Source: Paracoccaceae bacterium
GTDB lineage: Bacteria > Pseudomonadota > Alphaproteobacteria > Rhodobacterales > Rhodobacteraceae
Assembly (NCBI GenBank): GCA_020446815.1
Contig: JAGRDY010000026.1
Location: forward strand, 434,001 to 498,000
Direction of reading: 5' to 3'
Length of the DNA stretch: 64,000 nucleotides
Under the pieces are notes generated by a model. That model did no database searches. It was not told where the DNA came from and saw only the letters and a list, made by a program, of their open reading frames with translations. Position numbers and translations under genes: made by a program. Each line of letters begins with the position of its first letter. Position 1 is the stretch's first letter. This document shows, in pieces, positions 1 through 9,242 of this stretch.

Positions 1-1584
1 GCGATCATGCGGTCGCGCGCCGAAGGGGCGTTGCGGCTGGTCTGGTCGATCCTCGGCGTCAAGGACGGCGATACCAGTATTTCGCGGCGCCCCGAACTGA
101 TTGTCGAATGGGATGAGGCGAGCTGCACGCAGCTTGTATATCTCTATAGCGAGTTGACGCAGAAATTCGACGGCAATATCAACGCTTTCCTGAATCTCAA
201 GGGAAAGGCGCGCGAACGCAGCGGCCAGGCCGATGCGACACCCAGCCTGCGCCTGGCCTGCATCGACATCGGGGGCGGCACCACCGATCTGATGATTTCC
301 ACCTATTGGGGGGAAGCCAACCGGATGCTGCATCCCGAACAGACGTTTCGCGAAGGCTTCCGTGTTGCGGGCGACGATCTGGTGCAGCGGGTGATCTCGG
401 GTATCATCCTGCCGCGGCTTCAGGCCTCCATCGAGGCGGCGGGCGGGCGCTATGTCGGCGAAAAGATGCGCGAGCTTTTCGCCGGCGATATTGGCGGGCA
501 GGATCAGCAGGTCGTGCAACGGCGCCGCCAGTTCGCGCTTCGCGCGCTGATGCCGTTGGCCGTGGCCGTGCTCGCGCTGAGCGAAACCGCCGCCGAATAC
601 GACCGCGTCGATCTGTCGGTGGCGGATGTTCTGGGGCCGGCTGAAGAAATTGATGGCGACGACGATGCCGGGCTTGCGCAAAACCGCACATCGCGGCTTT
701 CCGATGAAATGCTGGCCTATATAGAGACCGCCGCGGCCGAGGTCGGGGCCGAAGACTGGAAACTGGCCAATGTGACGCTGACCACATCGCGCGAAGATGT
801 CGATGCCATTGCCCGCGAGGTATTCCAGAAGGTGCTGGGCAACATGGCCGAGGTCATCGACCATCTTGGCGCCGATGTCGTATTGCTGACAGGGCGGCCA
901 TCGCGTCTGGCGGCGGTGCGGGCGATCATCGAGGAAATGCTTGTGGTGCCTCCGCACCGGCTGGTTTCCATGCACAACTACAAGACCGGGCGCTGGTATC
1001 CGTTCCGCGATCCGATCAGCCAGCGCATCGGCGACCCCAAGAGCACCGTCGCAGTCGGCGGTATGCTGATCGCACTTTCCGAAAACCGCATTCCGAACTT
1101 CAAGGTTTCGACCGCCGCCTTCCAGATGAAATCCACGGCGCGTTTTGTCGGTGAGATGGACAACAACGGGCAGATCAAGGATGAGCGGCTGATGTTCAGC
1201 GAACTCGATCTCGACACGAAGAGCAAGGGCGGCGAACAGACCGCAACCGTCAGCATGTTCGCGCCGATCCATATAGGATCACGGCAATTGCCGATCGAGC
1301 GCTGGACAACGACGCCGCTCTTCCGGCTCGATTACGCCAATGCCGCAGCGCAAAAAAGGCCGTCGCCGATCCGCGTCACCTTCGAGAAGGCCGAATTCGA
1401 CGACGACGAAAGCGAAAGCTCCGAAGACAAGCTGCGCCGCGAAGCGCTGCGCGAGGCGTTCGAGATTACCGAAGTCGAGGATGGCATTGGCGACGGCATG
1501 AAAAACACCGACATAAGGCTGAAACTGCACACACTCGGTTTTGACGATGAATACTGGATCGACACCGGTGTGTTCCAGTACTGA
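1..1584 (+). CDS. SrfB-like actin/Hsp70-fold protein, 5' end outside window
   Basis: The frame is open from base 1, so the gene starts upstream; the ATG at base 7 is internal. About 527 C-terminal residues are present. A phosphate-binding motif of the actin/Hsp70 ATPase fold (DIGGGTTDL) lies at about residues 90-98 of the visible part, and a second one follows (VVLLTGRPSR, encoded around 880-905). The C-terminus ends in a conserved-looking aromatic stretch (DEYWIDTGVFQY). This matches the SrfB family, named from Salmonella srfABC, where SrfB accompanies the GTPase-like SrfC, as here. The biochemical role of SrfB is not established; ATP binding is inferred from the fold. The next gene starts 14 bases downstream, so the two should share a transcript. 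An SrfA-like gene may lie upstream. Confidence 0.82.
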   Translation, partial: AIMRSRAEGALRLVWSILGVKDGDTSISRRPELIVEWDEASCTQLVYLYSELTQKFDGNINAFLNLKGKARERSGQADATPSLRLACIDIGGGTTDLMISTYWGEANRMLHPEQTFREGFRVAGDDLVQRVISGIILPRLQASIEAAGGRYVGEKMRELFAGDIGGQDQQVVQRRRQFALRALMPLAVAVLALSETAAEYDRVDLSVADVLGPAEEIDGDDDAGLAQNRTSRLSDEMLAYIETAAAEVGAEDWKLANVTLTTSREDVDAIAREVFQKVLGNMAEVIDHLGADVVLLTGRPSRLAAVRAIIEEMLVVPPHRLVSMHNYKTGRWYPFRDPISQRIGDPKSTVAVGGMLIALSENRIPNFKVSTAAFQMKSTARFVGEMDNNGQIKDERLMFSELDLDTKSKGGEQTATVSMFAPIHIGSRQLPIERWTTTPLFRLDYANAAAQKRPSPIRVTFEKAEFDDDESESSEDKLRREALREAFEITEVEDGIGDGMKNTDIRLKLHTLGFDDEYWIDTGVFQY

Positions 1585-1598
1585 AGGGCGGGGATGGG

Positions 1599-4289
1599 AT
1601 GACGACGCAAGAACAACTGGCGGAACGCTGCAGCGAGGTTTCGACAACCGCGCGGGCGGCTCTCGAATGGGTGGTGGACAGCGAAAACGCCGACACGGTC
1701 GGCCTGGCGCGAAAATCGCTGGTCCATGCACTGCGCAAGGGCGCGCGGCGGGCCGAGAAACTGGCCAAATCCGCCCGCACCAAGATGAGCGTCAGCGTCT
1801 TTGGCCCCAGTCAGGCGGGCAAGTCCTTTCTCGTCTCGGTTCTGGCGCGGCCGGCCGATGGCCGGCTGGTCGCCGATTTTCAGGGACCGGGCGGCAATCT
1901 CGACTACATCGGCGAAATCAACCCGATCGGCGAAGGCGAATCCACCGGGCTTGTGACCCGTTTCACCATGACCAAGGATCCTTGCCCCGAGGGATTTCCG
2001 ATCAAGCTTGTCCTGCTCAGCGAGCTGGATGTGGTACGCACCATCATCAACAGTTTTTTCCTTGACGGCGACCAATCCGAAGTGCCGCCGGAGCCGGAGG
2101 AAATATCGGCGCATCTCGACGCGTTCCGCGCGAAAATGGGCACTGCCGAAGTCCCCGGCATGAGCTTTGAAGATGTTCTGGAGATCGCCGAATACGTCAA
2201 CACCACACCGGGCATCGGCCGATCGGCCTATGGTGCCGCGCTCAAGACCTTCTGGGAAGATGCGGCGGCCATCGCGCCCTATCTGGCGTTGCCCGACAGG
2301 GCCAGGTTCTACGAAATACTCTGGGGGCGGCACGCTGCGCTCTCTGATCTTTATGTGCGGCTCGGCGAAGGATTGGCACACATTCAGCACGCCGAAGTGG
2401 TCCATGCCCCGCTGGCCGCATTGCAGCCGCGCGAAACCTCGATCATCGATGTGGCGACCCTTTACGGGCTGCACAGTGGCGAAGGGGGCGATCTTCCCTT
2501 GCATCTGCCATCGGGAGCCACCGTAGATCTGCCGCGCGCCTTGGTCTGCGCCCTCGCCGCCGAACTGGTGATGCCGATGCAAACGCAGCCATCCGAGATT
2601 TTCGGCGAAACCGATCTGCTGGACTTTCCCGGCGCGCGCAACCGGTTCGAACAGCCGCTTTCCAAGACGCTTGGCGATCTCGAAAAGAACATCCCGCAAC
2701 TTCTGCTGCGCGGCAAGGTGGCCTATCTTTTTGATCGCTATGTCGAAAACCAGGAAATTACCTCCATGCTGCTCTGCGTGCCCGACAGCAACATGGAAAC
2801 CCTGTCGCTGCCCGGTCTGGTCGAAAACTGGATCGGCCTGACCCATGGCAATACCCCCAAGCTGCGGGCCGAGACGAATTGTGTGTTGTTTTTCGTGATG
2901 ACCAAATTCGACAAGCATCTGGGCGAATCCGCCGCCGATGGCAGCGCTGAAGAGCGGTTTGACCGCCGGGTGAAAGCGTCGCTTTCCGATGGTTTCGGGC
3001 GCAGCGACGATAGCTGGGTACAGCGCTGGACGGTCGGGCAGCCGTTTCAGAACTGCTATTGGTTGCGCAACCCGAACTACTTTGTCGAGGGCCTGATCGA
3101 CTATGACGACGCCCAGCGCGAATTGCGCATCCGCAACGAAAAGGTCGCCCGTGTCGGCGAACTTCGCGAGGGATGCCTGACATCCGATCGGGTCAAACGG
3201 CATTTCGCCGACCCGGCCAAGGCCTGGGATGCAGCGCTTGGCCTGAATGACGGCGGTGTCGGATATCTGATCGAACAATTGACCAAAGTCTGCACCCCTG
3301 AGAGCAAGATCCGCCAGATCGGCACCCAGATCGAAAAGCTGGCCAATGACCTGCGCAACGAATTGCAGCCTTTCCACGTTTCCGACGACATCGAAAAACG
3401 CCTGAAGGAAAAGGAAGCGGCCGCCGAAGAAATCATCGACGGGCTGGAAATTGCCTTGCAGCGGCATCGTTTCGGGGCCGTTCTGGCCTCGCTGATGGTC
3501 GATCAGGATACGGTGCGCGACCGCATCTCCAGGGTGCCAAGCTCGGTGAGGATTTCCAGCGCGGTAACGACGGCATCGGCGGCGGCAACGCCCGCCCAGG
3601 CCGCAACAGCGGCGGTGCGCCCGCCTGTGCGGCCGACCGTCAGGCCGAATGTCGGAGGCAAGCGCCCTGAATCGCCCAAACCTGTCGAAACCACCACGCA
3701 TTCGGGCGATGCGGCCAAAGATATCCGCACCATGACACCCGAGGCGTTTCAGACCGAAACCTCGGTCGAAGTGTGGATCGAGGGGCTAAAAAGGTTCCGC
3801 GACGATGCCGACACGCTGGCCCATTTCGGGCTGACCCAGGCAAGTGTCGCAAATCTCAACGTCGAACTGACCCATGCGCTGCGCCGCGTCGGCATCGTTG
3901 ACAGTATGAAAGCGCAACTGCGCGCGATGAGTTTCGGGCTGACCGTCGACAAACAGGCCGAACCCGCGGCCATCGTCTGCGCCGAGGGAATCAACAATTT
4001 CGTCTCGCAGCTCGGCATGGATCAAGTGGCCGTCGATCAGCGCCCCTCGGTGACATTCGCCGATGGCACCAGCCGCAAGGTATTCGAGCCCCGCCAGGGT
4101 TTCGACAGCGCCGACAATCTGCCGCCGGTGCAGCGCGCAGCGGGCGAAGATCTTTGGACCGACTGGGTGTTCTCGCTTCACGCCCTCTTTGCCGCAAATG
4201 CCAAGGATGGCGACGCAGGCGAGGTGAACATCGAACAGAACCTGAAGCTCGGGGAGATCCTCTCGCGGTTGGAAAACGGGGTTGCCTGA
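1599..4289 (+). CDS. SrfC-like putative dynamin-type GTPase
   Basis: 896 aa, of the virulence-factor SrfC family. Three GTPase motifs can be read: G1/Walker A GPSQAGKS at residues 69-76, a G3-type DFPG near residue 345, and a G4-type TKFD near residue 435. Between them lies a large helical insertion. The C-terminal third has an Ala/Pro/Thr-rich linker (about residues 655-700) followed by another helical domain, a layout that recalls large dynamin-like GTPases. The start at 1599 is preferred because AGGGCGGGG sits just upstream; an ATG at 1594 is out of frame. It follows SrfB by 14 bases and precedes the membrane protein by one base, implying a joint cytoplasmic SrfB-SrfC machine tethered to the envelope proteins downstream. 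GTP specificity and membrane remodelling are inference. Confidence 0.82.
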   Translation: MTTQEQLAERCSEVSTTARAALEWVVDSENADTVGLARKSLVHALRKGARRAEKLAKSARTKMSVSVFGPSQAGKSFLVSVLARPADGRLVADFQGPGGNLDYIGEINPIGEGESTGLVTRFTMTKDPCPEGFPIKLVLLSELDVVRTIINSFFLDGDQSEVPPEPEEISAHLDAFRAKMGTAEVPGMSFEDVLEIAEYVNTTPGIGRSAYGAALKTFWEDAAAIAPYLALPDRARFYEILWGRHAALSDLYVRLGEGLAHIQHAEVVHAPLAALQPRETSIIDVATLYGLHSGEGGDLPLHLPSGATVDLPRALVCALAAELVMPMQTQPSEIFGETDLLDFPGARNRFEQPLSKTLGDLEKNIPQLLLRGKVAYLFDRYVENQEITSMLLCVPDSNMETLSLPGLVENWIGLTHGNTPKLRAETNCVLFFVMTKFDKHLGESAADGSAEERFDRRVKASLSDGFGRSDDSWVQRWTVGQPFQNCYWLRNPNYFVEGLIDYDDAQRELRIRNEKVARVGELREGCLTSDRVKRHFADPAKAWDAALGLNDGGVGYLIEQLTKVCTPESKIRQIGTQIEKLANDLRNELQPFHVSDDIEKRLKEKEAAAEEIIDGLEIALQRHRFGAVLASLMVDQDTVRDRISRVPSSVRISSAVTTASAAATPAQAATAAVRPPVRPTVRPNVGGKRPESPKPVETTTHSGDAAKDIRTMTPEAFQTETSVEVWIEGLKRFRDDADTLAHFGLTQASVANLNVELTHALRRVGIVDSMKAQLRAMSFGLTVDKQAEPAAIVCAEGINNFVSQLGMDQVAVDQRPSVTFADGTSRKVFEPRQGFDSADNLPPVQRAAGEDLWTDWVFSLHALFAANAKDGDAGEVNIEQNLKLGEILSRLENGVA

Positions 4290-4290
4290 G

Positions 4291-5367
4291 ATGACATTAC
4301 GCGTATTGCCCGACCCCGCACATCCAACCGGTGGCTATGCCCTTTTCGAGGCGCCCGCCGATGCCGTCGCGGGCGATGAAGTGGTAATCGCGGTCTTCGA
4401 TACCTATTCGGAACGCCATCTGGGCGAAACCGATTGGCAAGCAACATCTGCGGATTTCGGCCCCTATGCCGTCGAACGCGCAGGCAACACGGCGCGGGTC
4501 AGGGTCGGCCCGGAAATCGTCAACAAGATCGAGGAATATGCCGCCCTTCGGATCAGCCTCAACGGCAGGAAATGGGATGTCGACTGGCCCGACGACATCA
4601 TTCAATTGCCCGGCGCGGCCAGGATCGGCCCCATCTACAGCCCCGGCGCCAAGGCCGCGCCGGGCGGTCCGGACAACCTTGTCGGAACCAGGGCACCAGC
4701 GCCCGAATCCACGCCAAAGCCAGAAGCGACGTCGGCGCCCGCAGAAGCACAGACTGGCGAAGACGGCAGCACGGGTGCCACGCGCGTCGCGGCGCAAGTG
4801 CCTGCCACCGGTTCGGGCAAGCGCCTCTGGCTGGGCCTTGCCGTGCTGATTGCGGTATTGGCCGCCGCGGCGGCCTGGTACTATCTGACACAGATGAAAC
4901 CCGCCCCCGCGCCCGACACCGTCCCTGTGGCTGCCCCGGCACCCGAAGCGCCCCCCCAACCCGCAGCGGCGCCCGAAACCGCGCCAGACCCATGCGCGCC
5001 GGATGCGATCTCTGCCCTGGGCGATGAGGCATTCACCGCGATCCAGACCCGGTTGGCCTCCTGCGGCACGGCCGTCAGCCCGGACGCCGCGCTCAAACTG
5101 ATCGAAAACGCCGCCGACCGGAACGATCCCGCGGCGCTGGAGGCTTTCGCGGAATTCTATGACGCTGACCAAGCCACCAACCCTATCGAATCGGTGATCG
5201 GCGTGCATTTCGACGATGCGCCCGCCATTGCCGCCGAATATTACGCCCGCGCCAAGGCGGCAGGCAGCGAAACGGCACCGACCAAGCTTGACCGGCTTTG
5301 CCAGAGGATGGCGGGCAGCGCCGACACGCTCGTGGAAAACGCAGTCAGGGAATTTTGCACGCCATGA
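4291..5367 (+). CDS. Single-pass membrane protein of the SrfBC locus
   Basis: 358 aa, family not recognised. Residues 1-110 form a globular, beta-rich domain probably in the cytoplasm. A Pro/Ala/Thr-rich linker (about 115-175) leads to one hydrophobic segment (LWLGLAVLIAVLAAAAAWYY, about 178-197). A second Pro/Ala linker is followed by a roughly 120-residue periplasmic domain with four cysteines and a Sel1/TPR-like helix (AAEYYARAKAAG). The ATG at 4291, one base after the srfC stop, is preferred over the TTG at 4282, which lies inside srfC. The stop overlaps the next ATG (ATGA), so translation of the vWA protein is probably coupled. Its topology suits a link between cytoplasmic SrfB/SrfC and the exported vWA and FGE-fold proteins; that role is inferred from position only. 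Confidence 0.8.
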   Translation: MTLRVLPDPAHPTGGYALFEAPADAVAGDEVVIAVFDTYSERHLGETDWQATSADFGPYAVERAGNTARVRVGPEIVNKIEEYAALRISLNGRKWDVDWPDDIIQLPGAARIGPIYSPGAKAAPGGPDNLVGTRAPAPESTPKPEATSAPAEAQTGEDGSTGATRVAAQVPATGSGKRLWLGLAVLIAVLAAAAAWYYLTQMKPAPAPDTVPVAAPAPEAPPQPAAAPETAPDPCAPDAISALGDEAFTAIQTRLASCGTAVSPDAALKLIENAADRNDPAALEAFAEFYDADQATNPIESVIGVHFDDAPAIAAEYYARAKAAGSETAPTKLDRLCQRMAGSADTLVENAVREFCTP

Positions 5368-7292
5368 AACCGCTTTGTCACGCCCTAGCAGCGATCGCCC
5401 TTCTGCTGGCCGGCTTCGGCGCCGATCCGAGCGCTGCCCAAACCCGCCGTCCGCTGCTGATCGAAGGCACCAGCACCGTCTATCAGCGGGTTCTGACGCG
5501 CCCCGGCGCAGTGTTGCGCGACACACCTTCAGGTGTTGAAATACGCCGCTATCCGGCATTTCAACCGCTTTACGTCTTTGACAGGCGCGATGGCTGGTCC
5601 GAAGTCGGCCCCTCGGCACTGGCCGCGCCCGAAGGCTGGGTAGCCGATCCGACGGTCGTGGAATGGAAACAGAACATCGTCGCGGCCTTCACCAACCCCG
5701 TCAACCGTCAACGCAGCCTGTTCTTTGCCAGGGAAGACAAGCTGCGCTGGCTGATGGAACATGAAGCAGTCCGCGAACTGCAACCGCAACTGATCGAAAA
5801 GGCCGATACCGGCCTTCTGTCGCCCGAAGACGGCATCGTCGCGGTAGAGCCGGAAAACTACGTCAATATCCAGGACGAGCTTTACATCATGCCGATCCTC
5901 GATTTCATCGAAGATGTGCATCCGCTCAATTTCGAGGACAATCTGCTGATGAAGCTGGCGTCGGTCCCGATCGACGATGCGCTGCCGGCCGCACAGGCCC
6001 AGGACGGCAGCGGCACGGATGATTTCGACGCAGGCATTGTCATCGTACTTGATACGACCCAGTCCATGGAACCCTATATCACCCGGACCCAAAAAGCGCT
6101 GACGCGGATCGTCAATGACATCGAGGGCACCGATATCGGGTCGCGCATCAATTTCGGCGTGGTGGCCTTTCGCGACAATCCCGAGGCCGCACCCGGCCTG
6201 GAATACCGCACCAAGATCCTGATGCCGCTCGAAAGACGCACCGATCAGACACCGGTGCTCGACGCGATCAACAAGGCCGCCAAGGTTGCCACCGTCAATT
6301 CGCCCGGATTCAACGAGGACAGCCTGGCCGGTGTTCAGGATGCCATCGACGAGATCGACTGGGATCAGGGCGGCAGCGACCCCTTCGACGGGCGCTACAT
6401 CATTCTGGTCACCGATGCCGGGCCGAAAGACCCCCGCGACCCCAACGCGCGGTCGGAAATCGGCGCCGTCGAGGTGCAGAAGGACGCAGAAGGCAAGCGC
6501 ATCGTCATCGTGACGCTGCATCTGAAGACCGATGCGGGCGGCGACGCCAATCACGAATATGCGGCCGCGCGCTACCGGGAATTGTCGCGGTTCGGTCAGC
6601 GGCAGTTCTACTATCCGATCGAAGGCGGATCGGAACAATCCTTTGAAGATACCGTATCGCTTCTTGTCACGGCGCTTACCGACCATGTGCGGCTGGTGCG
6701 CGGCGAATCCACCGTGTTGAGCGAAGAAGAAGCGGGCAGCGATCTGGTTGAGCTCGGCCGTGCCATGCGGCTGGCCTACCTGGGCGAACGAGACGGCACC
6801 CGCGCGCCATCGGTGATCGAAGGCTGGGTCAGCCAGAAGGCCATAGAAGACCCGCGCGCCACGGCGATCGAACCACGCCTTCTGGTGACCAAGAATGAAA
6901 TGGCGACCATGGCCGAACTGCTCGACAATCTGGTGCGCCTCGGCGAAGCGTCGCGCGACGAAACCGATGCCGCGAACTTCTTTTCTCAGGTACAGGATGT
7001 CATAGCCTCGATGGCCCAGAACCCCGATACGGTCGTGCGCACCGGCAGCGATACGCTGGGTGGCGCACTGGAATATCTTGAACGCCTCCCCTACCGCAGC
7101 CCGATCTTGCAGATGACCCAGGAACGCTGGGGGCAAAGCGCCATCAACCGCCGCAGCACGCTTGACGGAATGCGCCGAAAGCTGGCGCTCTACCGCAAGT
7201 GGCTGTTCGACAGCACCGTCTGGACATCGCTCTATGACGGTGCCCCGGATGGTGAGCAGGTTTTCGCCATGCCCTTTGATGTCTTGCCTTGA
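5364..7292 (+). CDS. Exported SH3-like and von Willebrand factor A domain protein (PpkA C-terminal-like)
   Basis: 642 aa. A signal peptide is clear (residues 1-26, cleavage near SAAQ). Residues 30-100 look like a bacterial SH3 domain (VLRDTPSG, then WSEVG, then GWV). A vWA domain spans about 218-430: its first MIDAS motif reads DTTQS (DxTxS), with further metal-site candidates in AFRDNP and TDAGPKD. A helical C-terminal part of about 200 residues follows. Periplasmic vWA parts of this kind occur in PpkA, the Ser/Thr kinase of the T6SS threonine-phosphorylation pathway, but here no kinase domain precedes it. It overlaps the previous gene by four bases and precedes the ABC ATPase by 10. A periplasmic or surface metal-dependent protein-binding role is inferred. 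Confidence 0.85.
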   Translation: MKPLCHALAAIALLLAGFGADPSAAQTRRPLLIEGTSTVYQRVLTRPGAVLRDTPSGVEIRRYPAFQPLYVFDRRDGWSEVGPSALAAPEGWVADPTVVEWKQNIVAAFTNPVNRQRSLFFAREDKLRWLMEHEAVRELQPQLIEKADTGLLSPEDGIVAVEPENYVNIQDELYIMPILDFIEDVHPLNFEDNLLMKLASVPIDDALPAAQAQDGSGTDDFDAGIVIVLDTTQSMEPYITRTQKALTRIVNDIEGTDIGSRINFGVVAFRDNPEAAPGLEYRTKILMPLERRTDQTPVLDAINKAAKVATVNSPGFNEDSLAGVQDAIDEIDWDQGGSDPFDGRYIILVTDAGPKDPRDPNARSEIGAVEVQKDAEGKRIVIVTLHLKTDAGGDANHEYAAARYRELSRFGQRQFYYPIEGGSEQSFEDTVSLLVTALTDHVRLVRGESTVLSEEEAGSDLVELGRAMRLAYLGERDGTRAPSVIEGWVSQKAIEDPRATAIEPRLLVTKNEMATMAELLDNLVRLGEASRDETDAANFFSQVQDVIASMAQNPDTVVRTGSDTLGGALEYLERLPYRSPILQMTQERWGQSAINRRSTLDGMRRKLALYRKWLFDSTVWTSLYDGAPDGEQVFAMPFDVLP

Positions 7293-7302
7293 GGTCCGTG
7301 CA

Positions 7303-8046
7303 ATGGATCTGTCGCTGCATGCAGAAAACCTGTCAGTCACCCTGCGCGATACTGAGCGATCCTTCACACTTGTCGTGGCAGATCTGGGCATCGCGCCGGG
7401 CGAAGCCATCGGGCTGACAGGTGCCAGCGGCACCGGCAAGACGCTCTTGCTGGAATTGCTCGGGCTGTTGCGTCGGCCCGATCCCGGCGGCCGCTACACT
7501 GTGGCTGATGGACAGGGCCTGCACGATCTGGCCGCGTTATGGAGCAGATCCGACGGGCGCGCCCGTGTCACCCATGCGCGCGGCAATCTGTTCGGCTTTG
7601 TTCCGCAAAGCGGCGGCCTGATGCCCTTTCTCGGCGTGCGCGAAAACGTCTGCCTCAGCCAACGTATCGCCGGCCGGCCCGATGCGGAATTCGCCGATGC
7701 CCTGATCGACCGGCTCGGCCTTGCGCCGATTGCCCGCCTGATGCCCGCGAAACTGTCGATCGGTCAGCGTCAGCGTGTCTCCATCGCGCGGGCTCTGGCG
7801 CACAAGCCGCGCTTTGTCATTGCCGACGAACCCACCGCCGCACTTGACCCCGAAAATGCCGCCGAGGCGATGGCGCTGCTGATCGGGGCGGCCGAAACGG
7901 CGGGCACATCGGTGATCATCTCATCGCATGATCTGTCGCTGCTCGACCGTTTTGCGCTGACACGTTACGCGCTCGGTGCCCATGGCAACGAAGCGGGCAA
8001 CCAAGTGACCAGCACCCTTTCGCGACTGGCCGAGGCCGCCGCATGA
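7303..8046 (+). CDS. ABC transporter ATP-binding protein, TagT/LolD-like
   Basis: 247 aa, cytoplasmic ATPase. Walker A GASGTGKT is at residues 40-47, the Q-loop is in GFVPQSGG, the signature is LSIGQRQRVSIARAL, Walker B is VIADEPTAALD and the switch histidine is in IISSHD. The signature has I in place of the usual second G (LSIGQ). The start at 7303 is chosen because homology begins at MDLSLHAENL and it lies 10 bases after the previous stop; an upstream in-frame ATG falls inside the vWA gene. The stop overlaps the permease start (ATGA). With the FtsX-type permease next door this makes a MacB/LolCDE-type mechanotransmission ATPase rather than a solute importer. TagT of the T6SS regulatory module is the closest analogue by context. 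Confidence 0.88.
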   Translation: MDLSLHAENLSVTLRDTERSFTLVVADLGIAPGEAIGLTGASGTGKTLLLELLGLLRRPDPGGRYTVADGQGLHDLAALWSRSDGRARVTHARGNLFGFVPQSGGLMPFLGVRENVCLSQRIAGRPDAEFADALIDRLGLAPIARLMPAKLSIGQRQRVSIARALAHKPRFVIADEPTAALDPENAAEAMALLIGAAETAGTSVIISSHDLSLLDRFALTRYALGAHGNEAGNQVTSTLSRLAEAAA

Positions 8047-9242
8047 AACTGATTGTCGGATTGTCACTGCGCGATCTTTTCCAGGACTGGGTGCATCTTT
8101 TGTGCAATGTCGCCGTCATGGTCGGTGTCATCGTGCCGCTTCTGGTGCTGTTCGGGGTACGCAATGGGGTATATGATGCACTGCTGGGGCAGCTTTTGAA
8201 CAACCCGGCGACCCTGCAAATCGACACACGCGGCAACAACTCCTTTACCCAGGCCGACGCCGACGAATTGCGCGGATGGCCCGAGGCGGGTTTTGTCACG
8301 CTCAAGACCCGCAGCCTGTTCGATTATGTGAATGTGCGCGAAACCGGCGGGCGCGGCAAACGCGAGGCAATCATCGCGCCTTCCGGCAATGGCGACCCGA
8401 TGCTGGGGCCCGGTGTGCGGCTGGGGCCCGACGACGCGGCCATAAGCACCGCCCTGGCCACGCAACTGAACCTGACACCCGGCCAAAGCATCGACCTGAT
8501 CACCCAGGCTCCCGATCGCCCCCGGCAACTGGTGTTGCCGGTGCGGGTCATCGCCATCATCCCCGAAGACCGCTTGTCGGGCCGCGTGGTTCTGGCGGCG
8601 CTCGACAAGCTGGACCTGATCGAGGCCTTTTACGATGAATATGCCCTGCCCGAACATGGCATCACAGCGGGCAAGCCGCTCGACCAAAGGGTGGTCGATT
8701 TCGAAGGCATCCGCGCCTATGCCAAGCGGTTGCAGGATCTCGCGCCGCTGCAAGCGCGGATCGAAGAGCGTTTCGGCGTGGCGACCGAGGCGGCGACGTC
8801 GCGCGTGACAAGCGTTCTGGGGCTTGGCCGGAATCTCGGGCTGGCGCTGGCGCTGACCGCTTTCGTTGCCGGCATCGGCCTTGCCGCGGCGCTGGTATTC
8901 GGGTTCTGGGGCGAAGTCGCGCGCAAACGCCAGATGATCGCTCATCTGGGGCTCTTGGGCATCAGCCAGTGGCATGTTTCGGCTTTTCCGGTGATCCAGG
9001 CGCTGGTCACTGCGATACTGGGGCTTGCGGTTTCGTTCATTTTGTTCGCCATTGCCGCGGCCGCGGCAGAGCAGCTGTTCGAAACCGGCCTGACTGAACA
9101 AGGCGGGCTGGTGGTGATCGGCTGGGGCCAGGCGCTGATCATCTGCATCGGCGTTATGGTTTTCGTGATGCTGGCTTCTCTGGTGGCGGCGCGCAGCGCC
9201 CAGCGTACCGATCCGGCTACGGTCTTGCGGGAATTCAGCTGA
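8043..9242 (+). CDS. FtsX/MacB-type ABC permease, TagS-like
   Basis: 399 aa inner-membrane protein. One transmembrane segment lies near the N-terminus (about residues 18-40), then a periplasmic domain of about 220 residues (40-265), then three C-terminal membrane segments (about 270-295, 315-340, 360-385) ending in PATVLREFS. This is the four-helix topology of LolC/E, MacB and FtsX. It overlaps the ATPase gene by four bases and the FGE-fold gene by one (TGATG). Family members do not import small solutes; they transmit ATP hydrolysis to periplasmic partners. The obvious partners here are the exported vWA and FGE-fold proteins, as TagS pairs with TagT, TagR and TagQ. That pairing is inference. 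Confidence 0.85.
   Translation: MKLIVGLSLRDLFQDWVHLLCNVAVMVGVIVPLLVLFGVRNGVYDALLGQLLNNPATLQIDTRGNNSFTQADADELRGWPEAGFVTLKTRSLFDYVNVRETGGRGKREAIIAPSGNGDPMLGPGVRLGPDDAAISTALATQLNLTPGQSIDLITQAPDRPRQLVLPVRVIAIIPEDRLSGRVVLAALDKLDLIEAFYDEYALPEHGITAGKPLDQRVVDFEGIRAYAKRLQDLAPLQARIEERFGVATEAATSRVTSVLGLGRNLGLALALTAFVAGIGLAAALVFGFWGEVARKRQMIAHLGLLGISQWHVSAFPVIQALVTAILGLAVSFILFAIAAAAAEQLFETGLTEQGGLVVIGWGQALIICIGVMVFVMLASLVAARSAQRTDPATVLREFS

Noticed and set aside
1332-3701. A 789-codon open frame on the minus strand across srfB and srfC
   Set aside because: It lies opposite two genes with clear motifs; no domain is readable and its length follows from high GC and codon bias.
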